A stretch of DNA of 42,280 nt from Deltaproteobacteria bacterium (GTDB lineage Bacteria; Desulfobacterota; GWC2-55-46; UBA9637). The stretch lies in contig JACQEJ010000131.1 in NCBI GenBank assembly GCA_016200645.1, forward strand, positions 1 to 42,280. Reading direction: 5' to 3'. A program made the position numbers and the translations under genes. Below, piece by piece: positions 10,039 to 18,066 of the stretch (position 1 is the first letter of the stretch; each line of letters begins with the position of its first letter). The notes below the pieces were generated by a model, which made no database searches, was not told where the DNA came from, and saw only the letters and a list, made by a program, of their open reading frames with translations.

Positions 10039-10670
10039 ACCCTCCTCCTCTCTATACCCTCAAAAAATATCTCCACAAATGTGTTTGCAACCTTTCTTAT
10101 AGGCATTTTGAAAAATTTCTTCATGCCGTAAACCTCCTGCGTCATGCTGTAATGAAGAACCATGCCCAGAAACGCCCTGGCTGCCAGATGGGCGTTTACC
10201 TTCTTGAATGTCCCGTCTTTTATAAGATTGTTGATATGCTTTGCCAGGTAATCCATTATTTCCAGCCCCCTTGTTTTTATAAATATATCGGAAAGATTAG
10301 ACCCTTCCAATGCGCTGAACATAAGCAGTTTCATAAATGTGGGGTTGTCCTCGTGCGTTTGCATAAGATAGGCGGCTATTTCTCTGAACACATCCCTCCC
10401 CGCTTTGCCTTCTAATTTTTTCATCATGAGCGACTGCCCCTGCCTGTCATTGCACTGCATGTCAATTATAGCAGAATAAAGGGCTTCTTTTCTGGCAAAA
10501 TGCCTGAAGATTATAGCCTCGCTGATCCCGGCCTTTTCCGCTATCTCCCTTGTAGTTGTCCCCTTGAAGCCCTTCTGCGAAAAAAGCCTCATGGCAACTT
10601 TTACAATCTGGCCGCTTCTCTCTTTCGCCGTCAATCTTTTTTTAGACATGGTTTTAGCTTTAAAGTTCAT
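10035..10670 (-). CDS. TetR-family transcriptional repressor of the efflux operon
   Basis: A 211-residue TetR regulator. The N-terminal helix-turn-helix is clear (FSQKGFKGTTTREIAEKAG then SEAIIFRHFARKEALYSAI, about residues 30-67). The rest is the helical ligand-binding and dimer domain. It is the first gene of the efflux operon and overlaps tolC by 4 bases, so it probably represses its own operon until a pump substrate binds. The promoter -10 at 10690-10695 overlaps the perfect palindrome 10678-10693, which fits autorepression. ATG 10670 gives 211 residues; ATG 10649 (MSKKRLTAKE) is an alternative. Neither has a Shine-Dalgarno, and the predicted transcript start is only about 13 bases before ATG 10670. 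Confidence 0.92.
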
Positions 10671-10677
10671 ATAAAGT

Positions 10678-10693
10678 TAGTAAGCGCTTACTA
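10678..10693. promoter_or_regulatory. Likely TetR operator, perfect 16-bp palindrome
   Basis: TAGTAAGCGCTTACTA is perfectly self-complementary and lies directly before tetR. It shares four bases with the predicted -10 box, so a bound repressor would block RNA polymerase. This architecture is common for autoregulated TetR genes; binding itself is inference. Confidence 0.75.
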
Positions 10694-10718
10694 TATACGG
10701 CAGTATATATTTTGTCAA
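10690..10718 (-). promoter_or_regulatory. Sigma-70 promoter of the tetR-efflux operon
   Basis: On the minus strand TTGACA (10713-10718) and TATAGT (10690-10695) are separated by 17 bases, an almost consensus pair. It is the only strong promoter seen for the eight-gene run down to 519. The divergent moxR promoter must lie in the same 108-base gap, but I see no clear boxes for it. Confidence 0.75.
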
Positions 10719-10778
10719 GTCTTAAAAATATGTTTTAATAATTTGACTGGCATGAATTGCTCTGATACAATTTTGCCA

Positions 10779-11717
10779 ATGGAAGAAACAATTCATGTTT
10801 CTGTAAAGATTGCTTCGCTGCAGAAAAACCTTGAAAAGATAATCAAAGGGAAGCCGGATGTTATCAAACAGGCGATAACAACCCTTATAGCCAAAGGGCA
10901 TTTGCTTATAGAAGACGTTCCCGGCATAGGCAAGACAACCCTTGCCCACGGGCTTGCCAGAAGTATAAACTGCACATTTCAGAGGATACAGTTTACAAGC
11001 GACCTCCTCCCCTCTGACATTACAGGCGTTACAATTTATAATCAGGAAAAGCATCTGTTTGAATTTAAACCCGGCCCTATCTTTGCCCATATTATACTGG
11101 CGGACGAGATAAACAGAACGACGCCGAAGACGCAGAGTTCTTTGCTTGAGGCAATGAATGACAGGCAGGTCTCTGTTGACAAGACAACCCATCCGCTGCC
11201 GGAGCCTTTCATGGTTATTGCAACGCAAAATCCGCTGGAATACGAAGGGACATATCCGCTGCCGGAGTCTCAGCTTGACAGGTTTATGATGAGGATACGG
11301 ATAGGCTATCCTGAAAGAGAGGCTGAAAAGAAAATACTTCTGTCTCCTTCCGGCGACCTTCAACCGCAGCATCTTGCCCCTGTCCTGTCCACAGATGAGG
11401 TAATACTCCTACAGACGATGGTGGATAAAATAAAGGTTGACGACGACCTGGTGAATTATATCCTTGCAATTGTAGATGCCACAAGAAAATCCGACAGACT
11501 GCGATTGGGCGTAAGCCCGCGCGGGGCCATGATGCTTTATCGCGCTGCGCAGGCATTCGCCCTCGTAGACGGCAGAACCTACTGTATTCCCGATGATATA
11601 AAAATGCTTTCCATATCTGTATTCAGCCACAGGGTGATTCAAACCGCGGAAGGAGAAACAGAAGATGTTGAAGCGCACATACAGGAGATAGTTGAAAATA
11701 TTGAAGCGCCGCTGTAG
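10779..11717 (+). CDS. MoxR-family AAA+ ATPase
   Basis: A 312-residue MoxR ATPase, a cytoplasmic chaperone-like AAA+ protein often encoded with DUF58 and transglutaminase genes, as here. Walker A GIGKTT lies at 49-54. Walker B is ILADEINR, and the family segments TQNPLEYEGTYPLPESQLDRF and GVSPRGAM are present. I chose ATG 10779 because MEETIHVSVK matches the usual MoxR beginning. ATG 10752 would add nine residues, and frames extending further upstream overlap the tetR operator and tetR itself. No good ribosome site precedes either start. The stop TAG (11715-11717) is the first triplet of a repeat. Confidence 0.93.
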   Translation: MEETIHVSVKIASLQKNLEKIIKGKPDVIKQAITTLIAKGHLLIEDVPGIGKTTLAHGLARSINCTFQRIQFTSDLLPSDITGVTIYNQEKHLFEFKPGPIFAHIILADEINRTTPKTQSSLLEAMNDRQVSVDKTTHPLPEPFMVIATQNPLEYEGTYPLPESQLDRFMMRIRIGYPEREAEKKILLSPSGDLQPQHLAPVLSTDEVILLQTMVDKIKVDDDLVNYILAIVDATRKSDRLRLGVSPRGAMMLYRAAQAFALVDGRTYCIPDDIKMLSISVFSHRVIQTAEGETEDVEAHIQEIVENIEAPL

Positions 11718-11790
11718 CTGATAGTTGATAGCTCATGGCTCATAGCCCATCGTCTTACATATCAGCTATGAGCTATGAGCTATGAGCTAT
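11715..11790. repeat. Two-armed heptad repeat joining moxR and DUF58 genes
   Basis: The left arm TAGCTGATAGTTGATAGC with TCATGGC units is followed, after a short spacer, by the opposing arm of CTATGAG units. The left arm begins with the moxR stop. ATG occurs at 11768, 11775 and 11782, 7 bases apart and so in three different frames; the third starts the DUF58 gene. Same family as 4351-4415. Confidence 0.85.
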
Positions 11791-12867
11791 TTATCCGCCC
11801 CCCTGCCCTGGCTTACCGCATTTGCCAAACTGCTCACAAGAAAAAAACCGAGGGGCAAACAACCCGCCTCTCCCCCCTTTACCAAAGGGGGGTTGGGGGG
11901 GCTGCTTATCCTTCCCAGAACGCTATCCTTCACAAAAGAAGGGAAAAGGTTTATTGCAATCCTCTTTGTAATCGGCATAGCTGCCATCAATACGGGAAAC
12001 AATCTCCTTTATCTTATTGTGGCGATGATGCTGTCCATCATAGTCATATCAGGCATACTTTCAGAATCTACCTTAAGGGGCATAGAAATATCCAGAATAT
12101 TGCCGACTCATATATTTGCAAAAAGACCAGCAGCCATCCGATGGGGCATTGCAAATAAAAAAAGATATTTCCCCTCATTCTCTCTTTCCATAGATGAACT
12201 TTCCCAGGGTGGATTTTCTGCCGAATCAGGCTATATCATAAAGCTGCTGGCCGGCGACTCTGTTACTCAGACTCGCTTCTATACCTTTCCTCAAAGAGGG
12301 TTGTATAAACTGGAGGGCTTTAAAATAACAACCCGCTTTCCCTTTGGTTTTTTTCGCAAAGGGAGGAGATTGCCGATGGCGGCAAACATGCTGGTATATC
12401 CGAATATAAAGCCCATAAGACAGGGAGCTGCTCATGGCCTTTCAAAAAGCGGGGATTGGGCTGAAAAAGTCAAGGGGCTAGGCGCCAACCTGCGCAGCAT
12501 CAGAGATTATACATTCATGGATGATTCAAGGATTATCCACTGGAAGTCAACAGCCAAAACTGCAAGGCTGATGGCAAAGGAATTTGAACAGGAAGGGAAA
12601 AAAAGGGTAGAGATTGTTTTTCATAATACGCTCGCCGAACACCCTGGCTTTAAAAATGAATTTGAAGATAAGGTTGAAGAGGCTGCCGGCATAGCTGATT
12701 ATTTTATAAGAACGGGTTTTGAAGTGGGTTTTAGAAGCCTGACCGCAGATTTGCCGTGCAAGCCTGGCAAAGAGCAGCTTTACAGAATATTAAAAGAGCT
12801 TGCACTCATAGAGCCTGTAGCAGGCGATAAAGCTCTGCCTTTAACTATAGAGGTTATAAGCCGATGA
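11782..12867 (+). CDS. DUF58 (von Willebrand-like) membrane protein, MoxR partner
   Basis: A 361-residue DUF58 protein. The conserved part begins near residue 45 (LPRTLSFTKEGKRF), followed by a helical membrane hairpin with INTGNNLLYLIVAMMLSI. The signature segment is GDWAEKVKGLGANLRSIRDYTFMDDSRIIHWKSTAKT. The gene sits between moxR and the transglutaminase in the common three-gene cassette, probably acting together at the envelope. The first ~44 residues are abnormal. The start codon is supplied by the CTATGAG heptad repeat, and the segment SPPFTKGGLGG is read from a C/G-rich palindrome at 11872-11892. The ancestral start was probably further in. It overlaps the next gene by ATGA. Confidence 0.88.
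   Translation: MSYLSAPLPWLTAFAKLLTRKKPRGKQPASPPFTKGGLGGLLILPRTLSFTKEGKRFIAILFVIGIAAINTGNNLLYLIVAMMLSIIVISGILSESTLRGIEISRILPTHIFAKRPAAIRWGIANKKRYFPSFSLSIDELSQGGFSAESGYIIKLLAGDSVTQTRFYTFPQRGLYKLEGFKITTRFPFGFFRKGRRLPMAANMLVYPNIKPIRQGAAHGLSKSGDWAEKVKGLGANLRSIRDYTFMDDSRIIHWKSTAKTARLMAKEFEQEGKKRVEIVFHNTLAEHPGFKNEFEDKVEEAAGIADYFIRTGFEVGFRSLTADLPCKPGKEQLYRILKELALIEPVAGDKALPLTIEVISR
11872..11892. repeat. CCCCCCTTT/AAAGGGGGG palindrome inside DUF58 gene
   Basis: Nine-base arms flank a 3-base loop ACC, followed by TTGGGGGGG to 11901. It is translated in frame as SPPFTKGGLGG. Palindromes of this kind are dispersed in many bacterial genomes, and the same peptide is seen in unrelated proteins (recalled, not searched here). 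Confidence 0.7.
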
Positions 12868-14924
12868 GATTTTCCACATATTTTATTCTCATCTCATATC
12901 TTATGGCAGGAACAGGGCTTCTGGCCGTGAGCCTTACCGGCATCATAAGTCCTGCCTTTTTGATAGCGATAAGCGGCATTGCCGTATTAAGTTTTTTCTT
13001 AAGTATTCAGGATAAGGCCCTTCATATTTCAAGGCTTGTCTGGAACGGCCTTGCGATAATAATCTTAGCCGCAGGTCTTGCAGACTATTTGCTGGTATCC
13101 CGGTCTCTTATAGAAGTATCTGTTCGTTTCCTCACCATATTGATGGTTGCAAAACTCTTTGACCTCAGGACAAATAGAGACTATGCCGCGCTTTACATCC
13201 TTACATTTTTCCAGCTTCTGGCAGCGTCTGCTGCGACAGTAAATCTTTCATTTCTCTTTGTCCTGGCATTATACATCCTGACAGGCATCTGGGCGCTTAC
13301 CCTGTTCACCCTTAAAAAGGATTGGGAGGAAAAGGCGTCTCCTCATAAGGAGATGGCGAAAAATATCCTGGGCCCCTCTTTCTTCCTCGCAACCGCAGGT
13401 CTGGCGCTCCTTTCCCTTATCATCACCTTGTCTCTATTCTTTGTGATACCAAGGATGGAGGTAGGGTTCTTTTCTCAACAGACCGCTGACACCATACGAG
13501 TATCGGGCTTTTCTGACAAAATAGACCTGGGAGACATTGGACCAATCAAGCTGGATCCGACAATAGTTATGCGGGTAGAGCTGCCTGGCTACAAGGCCTC
13601 TGCTGCGCCTATCCGTTTGTATTTCCGGGGCATAGCATTTGATGCTTATAATGGCGCTCAGTGGCGGCAAACCATGAAAGAACTAGCGCCTTTGCAAAGA
13701 AACCAGGAAGGGATATGGAGAGCTGCATCCGACAATCAGGGGTATGCAACAAGCTCTGCAATCCTTACGCAAAACATTCTTCTGGAGCCGATAGAAACAA
13801 ATGTGCTCTTTGCAGCATCCAACGGGATAGGGGTTTCCGGCAATTTCCGCATGATTATGGGCGACAGGATGGGTTCCTTTTATCTGCCGGCCCCATCGTA
13901 TTCCAGAATTGAATACACTGCGTATTCTATCCTCCCCTCTCTTGCTGCATCTGTAAAACCAAAAGAAGGCTACCATGGCAAAGCTCCTCGGCAATATCTT
14001 CAGGTTCCAACCGGGCTTGAAAATATTTACAATCTTGCCAGAGATATTACCGCCGGCAGGAAAACGCCGTTTGATAAGGCCGCTGCAATAGAAGGATATC
14101 TTAAAAAAAATTATCGCTATACATTAACCCCAGGCAAAGGCGCAGGCAAAAATCCTGTAGAGGATTTTCTCTTCTATACAAAAGCAGGCTATTGCGAGCA
14201 GTATGCAACCGCCATGGCTGTAATGCTCAGAACCATCGGCATACCCAGCAGGCTTGTGACAGGTTTTTTGCCGGGCGAATGGAATAATTTCGGGAATTAC
14301 CTCATCATCCGGCAGAGGGATGCGCACTCATGGGTAGAAGCGTATATGCCGGGTACCGGCTGGGCGACCTTTGACCCAACGCCTTCCGCTGAAACTGTTG
14401 GAGGGATCCCGCCGGCAACCCCTCTCATCGCTCTGTATATTGATTCAATCAGGTGGAGATGGAACAGATATATAATAAACTATTCTTTTCGGGATCAGCT
14501 CAGACTCGCCAGGGCCTTGGAGGAAAAAGGGCGCTCATTGCTGTCAAGCTTAAGATGGAGCGCACTCAGCCGTCAGCTGCCGAATGTCGGCAGCCGGCAG
14601 AAAAAACTCCTTTTCTCATTTGTAGCGCCAATAACCTTTGTTCTCATACTCATAGCTGTAATGTGGATAGCCAGAAAATCAGGAGACAAAGCCCGCTGGC
14701 CCAGAATCCCTCGCTTTTACAAAGATGCGCTCACATTTCTGGCAAAAAAGGGAAAGATAAAGAGGCCCGGTGAAACTGCGCTGGAGTTTGCAAAAATGGT
14801 GAACAGGGAAGAGGTTATGGCCCTGACTGATATTTATTACCATGTAAGATTCGGCGGATATGAACCGACGGATGCAGAAAAGGCTCAGATAGAGGCTTAT
14901 GTAACTACCATGAGAAGGGCGTAA
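12864..14924 (+). CDS. TgpA-type membrane transglutaminase-like protein (DUF3488 + transglutaminase + DUF4129)
   Basis: A 686-residue protein. The N-terminal half has about six membrane helices (to about residue 195, DUF3488). A periplasmic transglutaminase-like domain at about 380-510 carries the catalytic triad C444 (AGYCEQYATAMAVML), H488 (RQRDAHSWVEAYMP) and D504 (GWATFDPTP). A further helix near 590-607 is followed by a cytoplasmic DUF4129-like tail. In Pseudomonas the homologue TgpA is essential and acts in the periplasm; its substrate is unknown. It completes the moxR-DUF58-tgpA operon and overlaps the previous stop by 4 bases. It converges with the sensor kinase, whose stop is only 6 bases away, and no terminator hairpin fits between them. 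Confidence 0.93.
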   Translation: MRFSTYFILISYLMAGTGLLAVSLTGIISPAFLIAISGIAVLSFFLSIQDKALHISRLVWNGLAIIILAAGLADYLLVSRSLIEVSVRFLTILMVAKLFDLRTNRDYAALYILTFFQLLAASAATVNLSFLFVLALYILTGIWALTLFTLKKDWEEKASPHKEMAKNILGPSFFLATAGLALLSLIITLSLFFVIPRMEVGFFSQQTADTIRVSGFSDKIDLGDIGPIKLDPTIVMRVELPGYKASAAPIRLYFRGIAFDAYNGAQWRQTMKELAPLQRNQEGIWRAASDNQGYATSSAILTQNILLEPIETNVLFAASNGIGVSGNFRMIMGDRMGSFYLPAPSYSRIEYTAYSILPSLAASVKPKEGYHGKAPRQYLQVPTGLENIYNLARDITAGRKTPFDKAAAIEGYLKKNYRYTLTPGKGAGKNPVEDFLFYTKAGYCEQYATAMAVMLRTIGIPSRLVTGFLPGEWNNFGNYLIIRQRDAHSWVEAYMPGTGWATFDPTPSAETVGGIPPATPLIALYIDSIRWRWNRYIINYSFRDQLRLARALEEKGRSLLSSLRWSALSRQLPNVGSRQKKLLFSFVAPITFVLILIAVMWIARKSGDKARWPRIPRFYKDALTFLAKKGKIKRPGETALEFAKMVNREEVMALTDIYYHVRFGGYEPTDAEKAQIEAYVTTMRRA

Positions 14925-14930
14925 AGGTCA

Positions 14931-17888
14931 TCAACTTTTCTTGAATAGTGAAACCTTATTCCCTCCGCTACGGAATGCAGACTGAACTGCCTGGCTTATG
15001 TTCAGCATCAACTCGTTCTGCTCCCTGCCGTCCACAGGAAATCCGGCAACGCCGATACTGATGCTTATCTTTGCATTTCTCCTTCCGTCCGATGACGGGA
15101 ATGCGTGGTTTCCCGCTCTGATCCTGAGCTTCTCCGCAACTATGGCTGCGGCCTCTTTTTTAATGTTCGGCAGCACAACAAGGAACTCATCTCCCCCGTA
15201 TCGTATCACACAGTCAGCCTTTCGTATATTATTCTCAATCAATCGGGCAAGCTCAACAAGCGCTTCATTGCCAAGGAGAAAACCATCCTTGGTATTATAC
15301 CCCTGCAGATTATCCACATCTATCATCATCATGGCAAAATGCAGCCCATATCTCTTGCTTCTTGCTATCTCCTGCGCTATCCAGTGGTTAAAATACCTGT
15401 GGTTGAATATGCCGGTTAACGGGTCTATCATCTTTGCCCTTGCAGGATATGCCAGCTCGAGTTTTTTGATCTCATTCAAAAGATTATGCTTTGAGAAATG
15501 CGCCTTTTTTAATATGTTGGCTATATTGTCCCCGAGCTTCGCCTTGTCATCCGAAGTGATATCTTTGGCAGTAAATATCAAAATAGGTATATCTTTTGCC
15601 GTCGGATGTTTTTTTAACTGCTCTAGCACATCAAAACCGCTTACCTGAGGCATCATTAAATCGAGGATTATCAGGTCCGGATCTCTTTCTATTGCAAGGG
15701 CAATACCCTCTTCGCCGTTTGCAGCCTTGAGAACCCCAAAGCCCTCTTTTTCCAAGATGTCGTTCAAAAGCTCCAATACCTGCGGCTCATCATCTATAGC
15801 CAGAATGCTGAATGGGTGTCTTTTTACCTTTGTCATAAAGCTGAGTCTGCCCAGGGCGCTGATAAGCTTCTCCTTATTCACGGGTTTTACCAGATAATCG
15901 ACAGCGCCGAGGCTAAAACCAAGCTCTTTATTATTGGCAGCAGAAACTATAACTACCGGTATGTCGCAGGTATCGGGTGATGCCTTTAATTCCTTTAATA
16001 CCTCCCATCCGTCTTTCTTTGGAAGCGTTATGCCCATGATGATGGCAAACGGCTGCGTCTGACGGGCCTTTTCCAACACCTCTATGCCGTCGGCTGCCAC
16101 ATCAACAGCATAACCGTTCTGCATCAGATATACTTTGATAAGCTCATTCAAGTTTTTCCCCTCGCTGGCAACCAGTATGGCGGTTGATGATTCAGGACCG
16201 GGCTGCTGAAATGGCTGAATATGCTTAATATGCGCGGTTTCGCGCTCGATAGATTGCGCTTCCTGCGGGATAACAAAGTTGAAGGCAGCGCCTTTGCCGT
16301 ATTCGCTTTCCACCCATATTCTCCCCTTGTGCAGCTCTACAAGTTTTTTTGTCAAAGCAAGACCAAGACCGGTGCCGCCGTATTCTCTGGTGATGGACGG
16401 ATCGATCTGGACAAATTCCTCAAACATCTTTGGCATATCCTCGTCTTTTATTCCAATGCCGGTGTCTTTCACAGAGACATGAAGGCTTCTTTCCTTAATA
16501 GCGTCTTTAAACTCCTCTCTTATATCCCAATCAAGAGTTATCTTGCCATTCTTTCTGTTGAACTTTACCGCATTGGAAAGGAGATTGAACATAACCTGTT
16601 TGAATTTCGGTCTGTCGAGCTTTACGATGGGGGATACTGGCGTAGTTTTGCTCTCAATACGAATATCTTTTTTATCTGCCTGGGGCCTGATGTTTCCGAG
16701 AACCTCGCTTAATACATCCTCGAGAGGAAACTCCTCTAAGAAAAGTTCAAGCCTGCCTGCCTCTATCTTTGACAGATCTAATATATTATTGATGAGATGC
16801 AGCAGATGGCCGCCGCTCGTGAAGATATAGTTGACATACTGAGCCTGTTTTTCATTCAATTCGCCGAATGATTTTTCCGTCAGGAGCTCGGAAAAACCCA
16901 TAATGGAGTTCAGCGGGGTTCGGAGTTCATGGCTCACATTGGCAAGGAATTGGGACTTCATCTTGTTGGCCTTGACAAGCTCCTCATTCAATATCTCCAC
17001 CTCCTGCTTCTTTCTGAAGAGTTCCTCGTTTGCTGCCTTTATTGTATCTGTCCGCTCCTCCACCCTTTTTTCAAGGGTGGCATAATAATATTCAATATGC
17101 TCCACCATGCTGTTGAACTCTGCGGCAAGCTCGCCTATTTCATCTTTTGACGCAACAGCCACCCTCTCTTTCAGATTTCCGCCTGCTATCCTCTTGGCAG
17201 ACCTTTCCAATGCCTCTATCGGCTTCACAATAGAACGGCTAAGCATATACCACAGACCTGTGGCTAATATTATGGCCAGGATAGTCGCGCCGATGGTCGC
17301 CCATGTAATGATCCTGGAAAGATATCCTGCCCTGCTATATTCGCTGGATGATGAGTCTTTTGCTTCTGCTATAAGAGCCTGCAGGGTGTCCATAGCGGTT
17401 TTAAATTTCGTTGTGCCCTCATTCGTTAGCATGGCAAGGGCTTTAACGTCTGCATTGTCCTGATAGGCAAGTTTTATTGCCTCATCCCTTACGGTTATAT
17501 ATTCAAGCCACTCCTTTTGAAAAGATGTGAATAATGCCGCTTCCAACGCCCCTTGTTTTCCTATCTCAGCTCTGAGGTGCTCTGCAAGAGTCTCCTTTAT
17601 TTTTTTATCATGCTCAACCATGGAACGTTTCAAATATTCCTTGGAACTTTTGTCATTGCTGACGACATAAAAATAAGCCTCCTGTCTGGTTGTAAGCAGT
17701 TCCTTCTCCACGGTTTTGAGGGTGTCTTGCCTAATGAAGAAGTTTGTATAAAGCTCTGTGGTAAGCGTTGCAATCTCCCTGGCATTGTAAAGCCCCACCA
17801 TGCCGCCTATTCCCATCATGAAAAGAAGGAATAAAAACACGACAGCGATCTTTTCAGATATTTTAAAGGAATGAAATATGTTCCTCAT
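14931..17888 (-). CDS. Hybrid sensor histidine kinase with pseudo-receiver, receiver and GGDEF output
   Basis: A 985-residue membrane signalling protein. A transmembrane helix (11-33), a helical periplasmic sensor (about 35-190) and a second helix (193-215) are followed by a HAMP domain (216-270), coiled coil (271-310) and HisKA with H320 (SHELRTPL). The ATPase has N435, DTGIGI 475-480 and GGTGLGL 504-510. Receiver 1 (570-685) lacks the phospho-accepting Asp: IIMGITLP places G619 there, and the acidic pair is SEG. Receiver 2 (693-815) is intact, with DD 699-700, D743 and K794 or K795. The GGDEF domain (820-985) has GGDEF at 898-902 and an RxxD inhibitory site at 889-892. It could link a phosphorelay to cyclic-di-GMP synthesis within one chain. 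N874 replaces the Asp usual in the GHxxGD segment. No partner regulator is adjacent. Confidence 0.92.
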   Translation of the reverse strand: MRNIFHSFKISEKIAVVFLFLLFMMGIGGMVGLYNAREIATLTTELYTNFFIRQDTLKTVEKELLTTRQEAYFYVVSNDKSSKEYLKRSMVEHDKKIKETLAEHLRAEIGKQGALEAALFTSFQKEWLEYITVRDEAIKLAYQDNADVKALAMLTNEGTTKFKTAMDTLQALIAEAKDSSSSEYSRAGYLSRIITWATIGATILAIILATGLWYMLSRSIVKPIEALERSAKRIAGGNLKERVAVASKDEIGELAAEFNSMVEHIEYYYATLEKRVEERTDTIKAANEELFRKKQEVEILNEELVKANKMKSQFLANVSHELRTPLNSIMGFSELLTEKSFGELNEKQAQYVNYIFTSGGHLLHLINNILDLSKIEAGRLELFLEEFPLEDVLSEVLGNIRPQADKKDIRIESKTTPVSPIVKLDRPKFKQVMFNLLSNAVKFNRKNGKITLDWDIREEFKDAIKERSLHVSVKDTGIGIKDEDMPKMFEEFVQIDPSITREYGGTGLGLALTKKLVELHKGRIWVESEYGKGAAFNFVIPQEAQSIERETAHIKHIQPFQQPGPESSTAILVASEGKNLNELIKVYLMQNGYAVDVAADGIEVLEKARQTQPFAIIMGITLPKKDGWEVLKELKASPDTCDIPVVIVSAANNKELGFSLGAVDYLVKPVNKEKLISALGRLSFMTKVKRHPFSILAIDDEPQVLELLNDILEKEGFGVLKAANGEEGIALAIERDPDLIILDLMMPQVSGFDVLEQLKKHPTAKDIPILIFTAKDITSDDKAKLGDNIANILKKAHFSKHNLLNEIKKLELAYPARAKMIDPLTGIFNHRYFNHWIAQEIARSKRYGLHFAMMMIDVDNLQGYNTKDGFLLGNEALVELARLIENNIRKADCVIRYGGDEFLVVLPNIKKEAAAIVAEKLRIRAGNHAFPSSDGRRNAKISISIGVAGFPVDGREQNELMLNISQAVQSAFRSGGNKVSLFKKS

Positions 17889-17937
17889 ATCCTGCCCCTA
17901 TAATATAGTAAACGCATAAAATATTGTTACAGGTAGT

Positions 17938-17985
17938 CAAGGTTTTAGCCTCGCTATAAGCGACCCTAAAGGGTTGCGCTATAAA
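17938..17985. repeat. Imperfect dyad between polA and the sensor kinase
   Basis: TTTTAGCCTCGCTATAAGCG is followed by the dyad AGCGACCCTAAAGGGTTGCG. The layout (a TTTAGCC half and a CCTAAAGG half) resembles the two-hairpin elements at 24252, 39625 and 41484 but is diverged. It lies about 50-100 bases upstream of the kinase start. Confidence 0.4.
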
Positions 17986-18019
17986 TTATAATAGCCTTTT
18001 TAAGCCTGTTTTTGCAAGT

Positions 18020-18066
18020 AATTATAAGACTTATAAGACTTATAGGTCTTATAAGACTTATAATTA
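18020..18066. repeat. Tandem TTATAAGAC repeat at the 3' end of polA
   Basis: Units of ACTTATAAG recur four times with one inverted ATAGGTCTTATAAG unit. It directly abuts the polA stop codon TAA (18064-18066). The array is largely self-complementary and could act as a weak terminator. The same word occurs after trmD (22281-22309) and in the first codons of the AcrA-like gene. Confidence 0.75.

Noticed and set aside
10500-10778. Upstream extension of the MoxR reading frame
   Set aside because: The extra frame runs antisense through tetR, its operator and promoter; the conserved MoxR start is at 10779.
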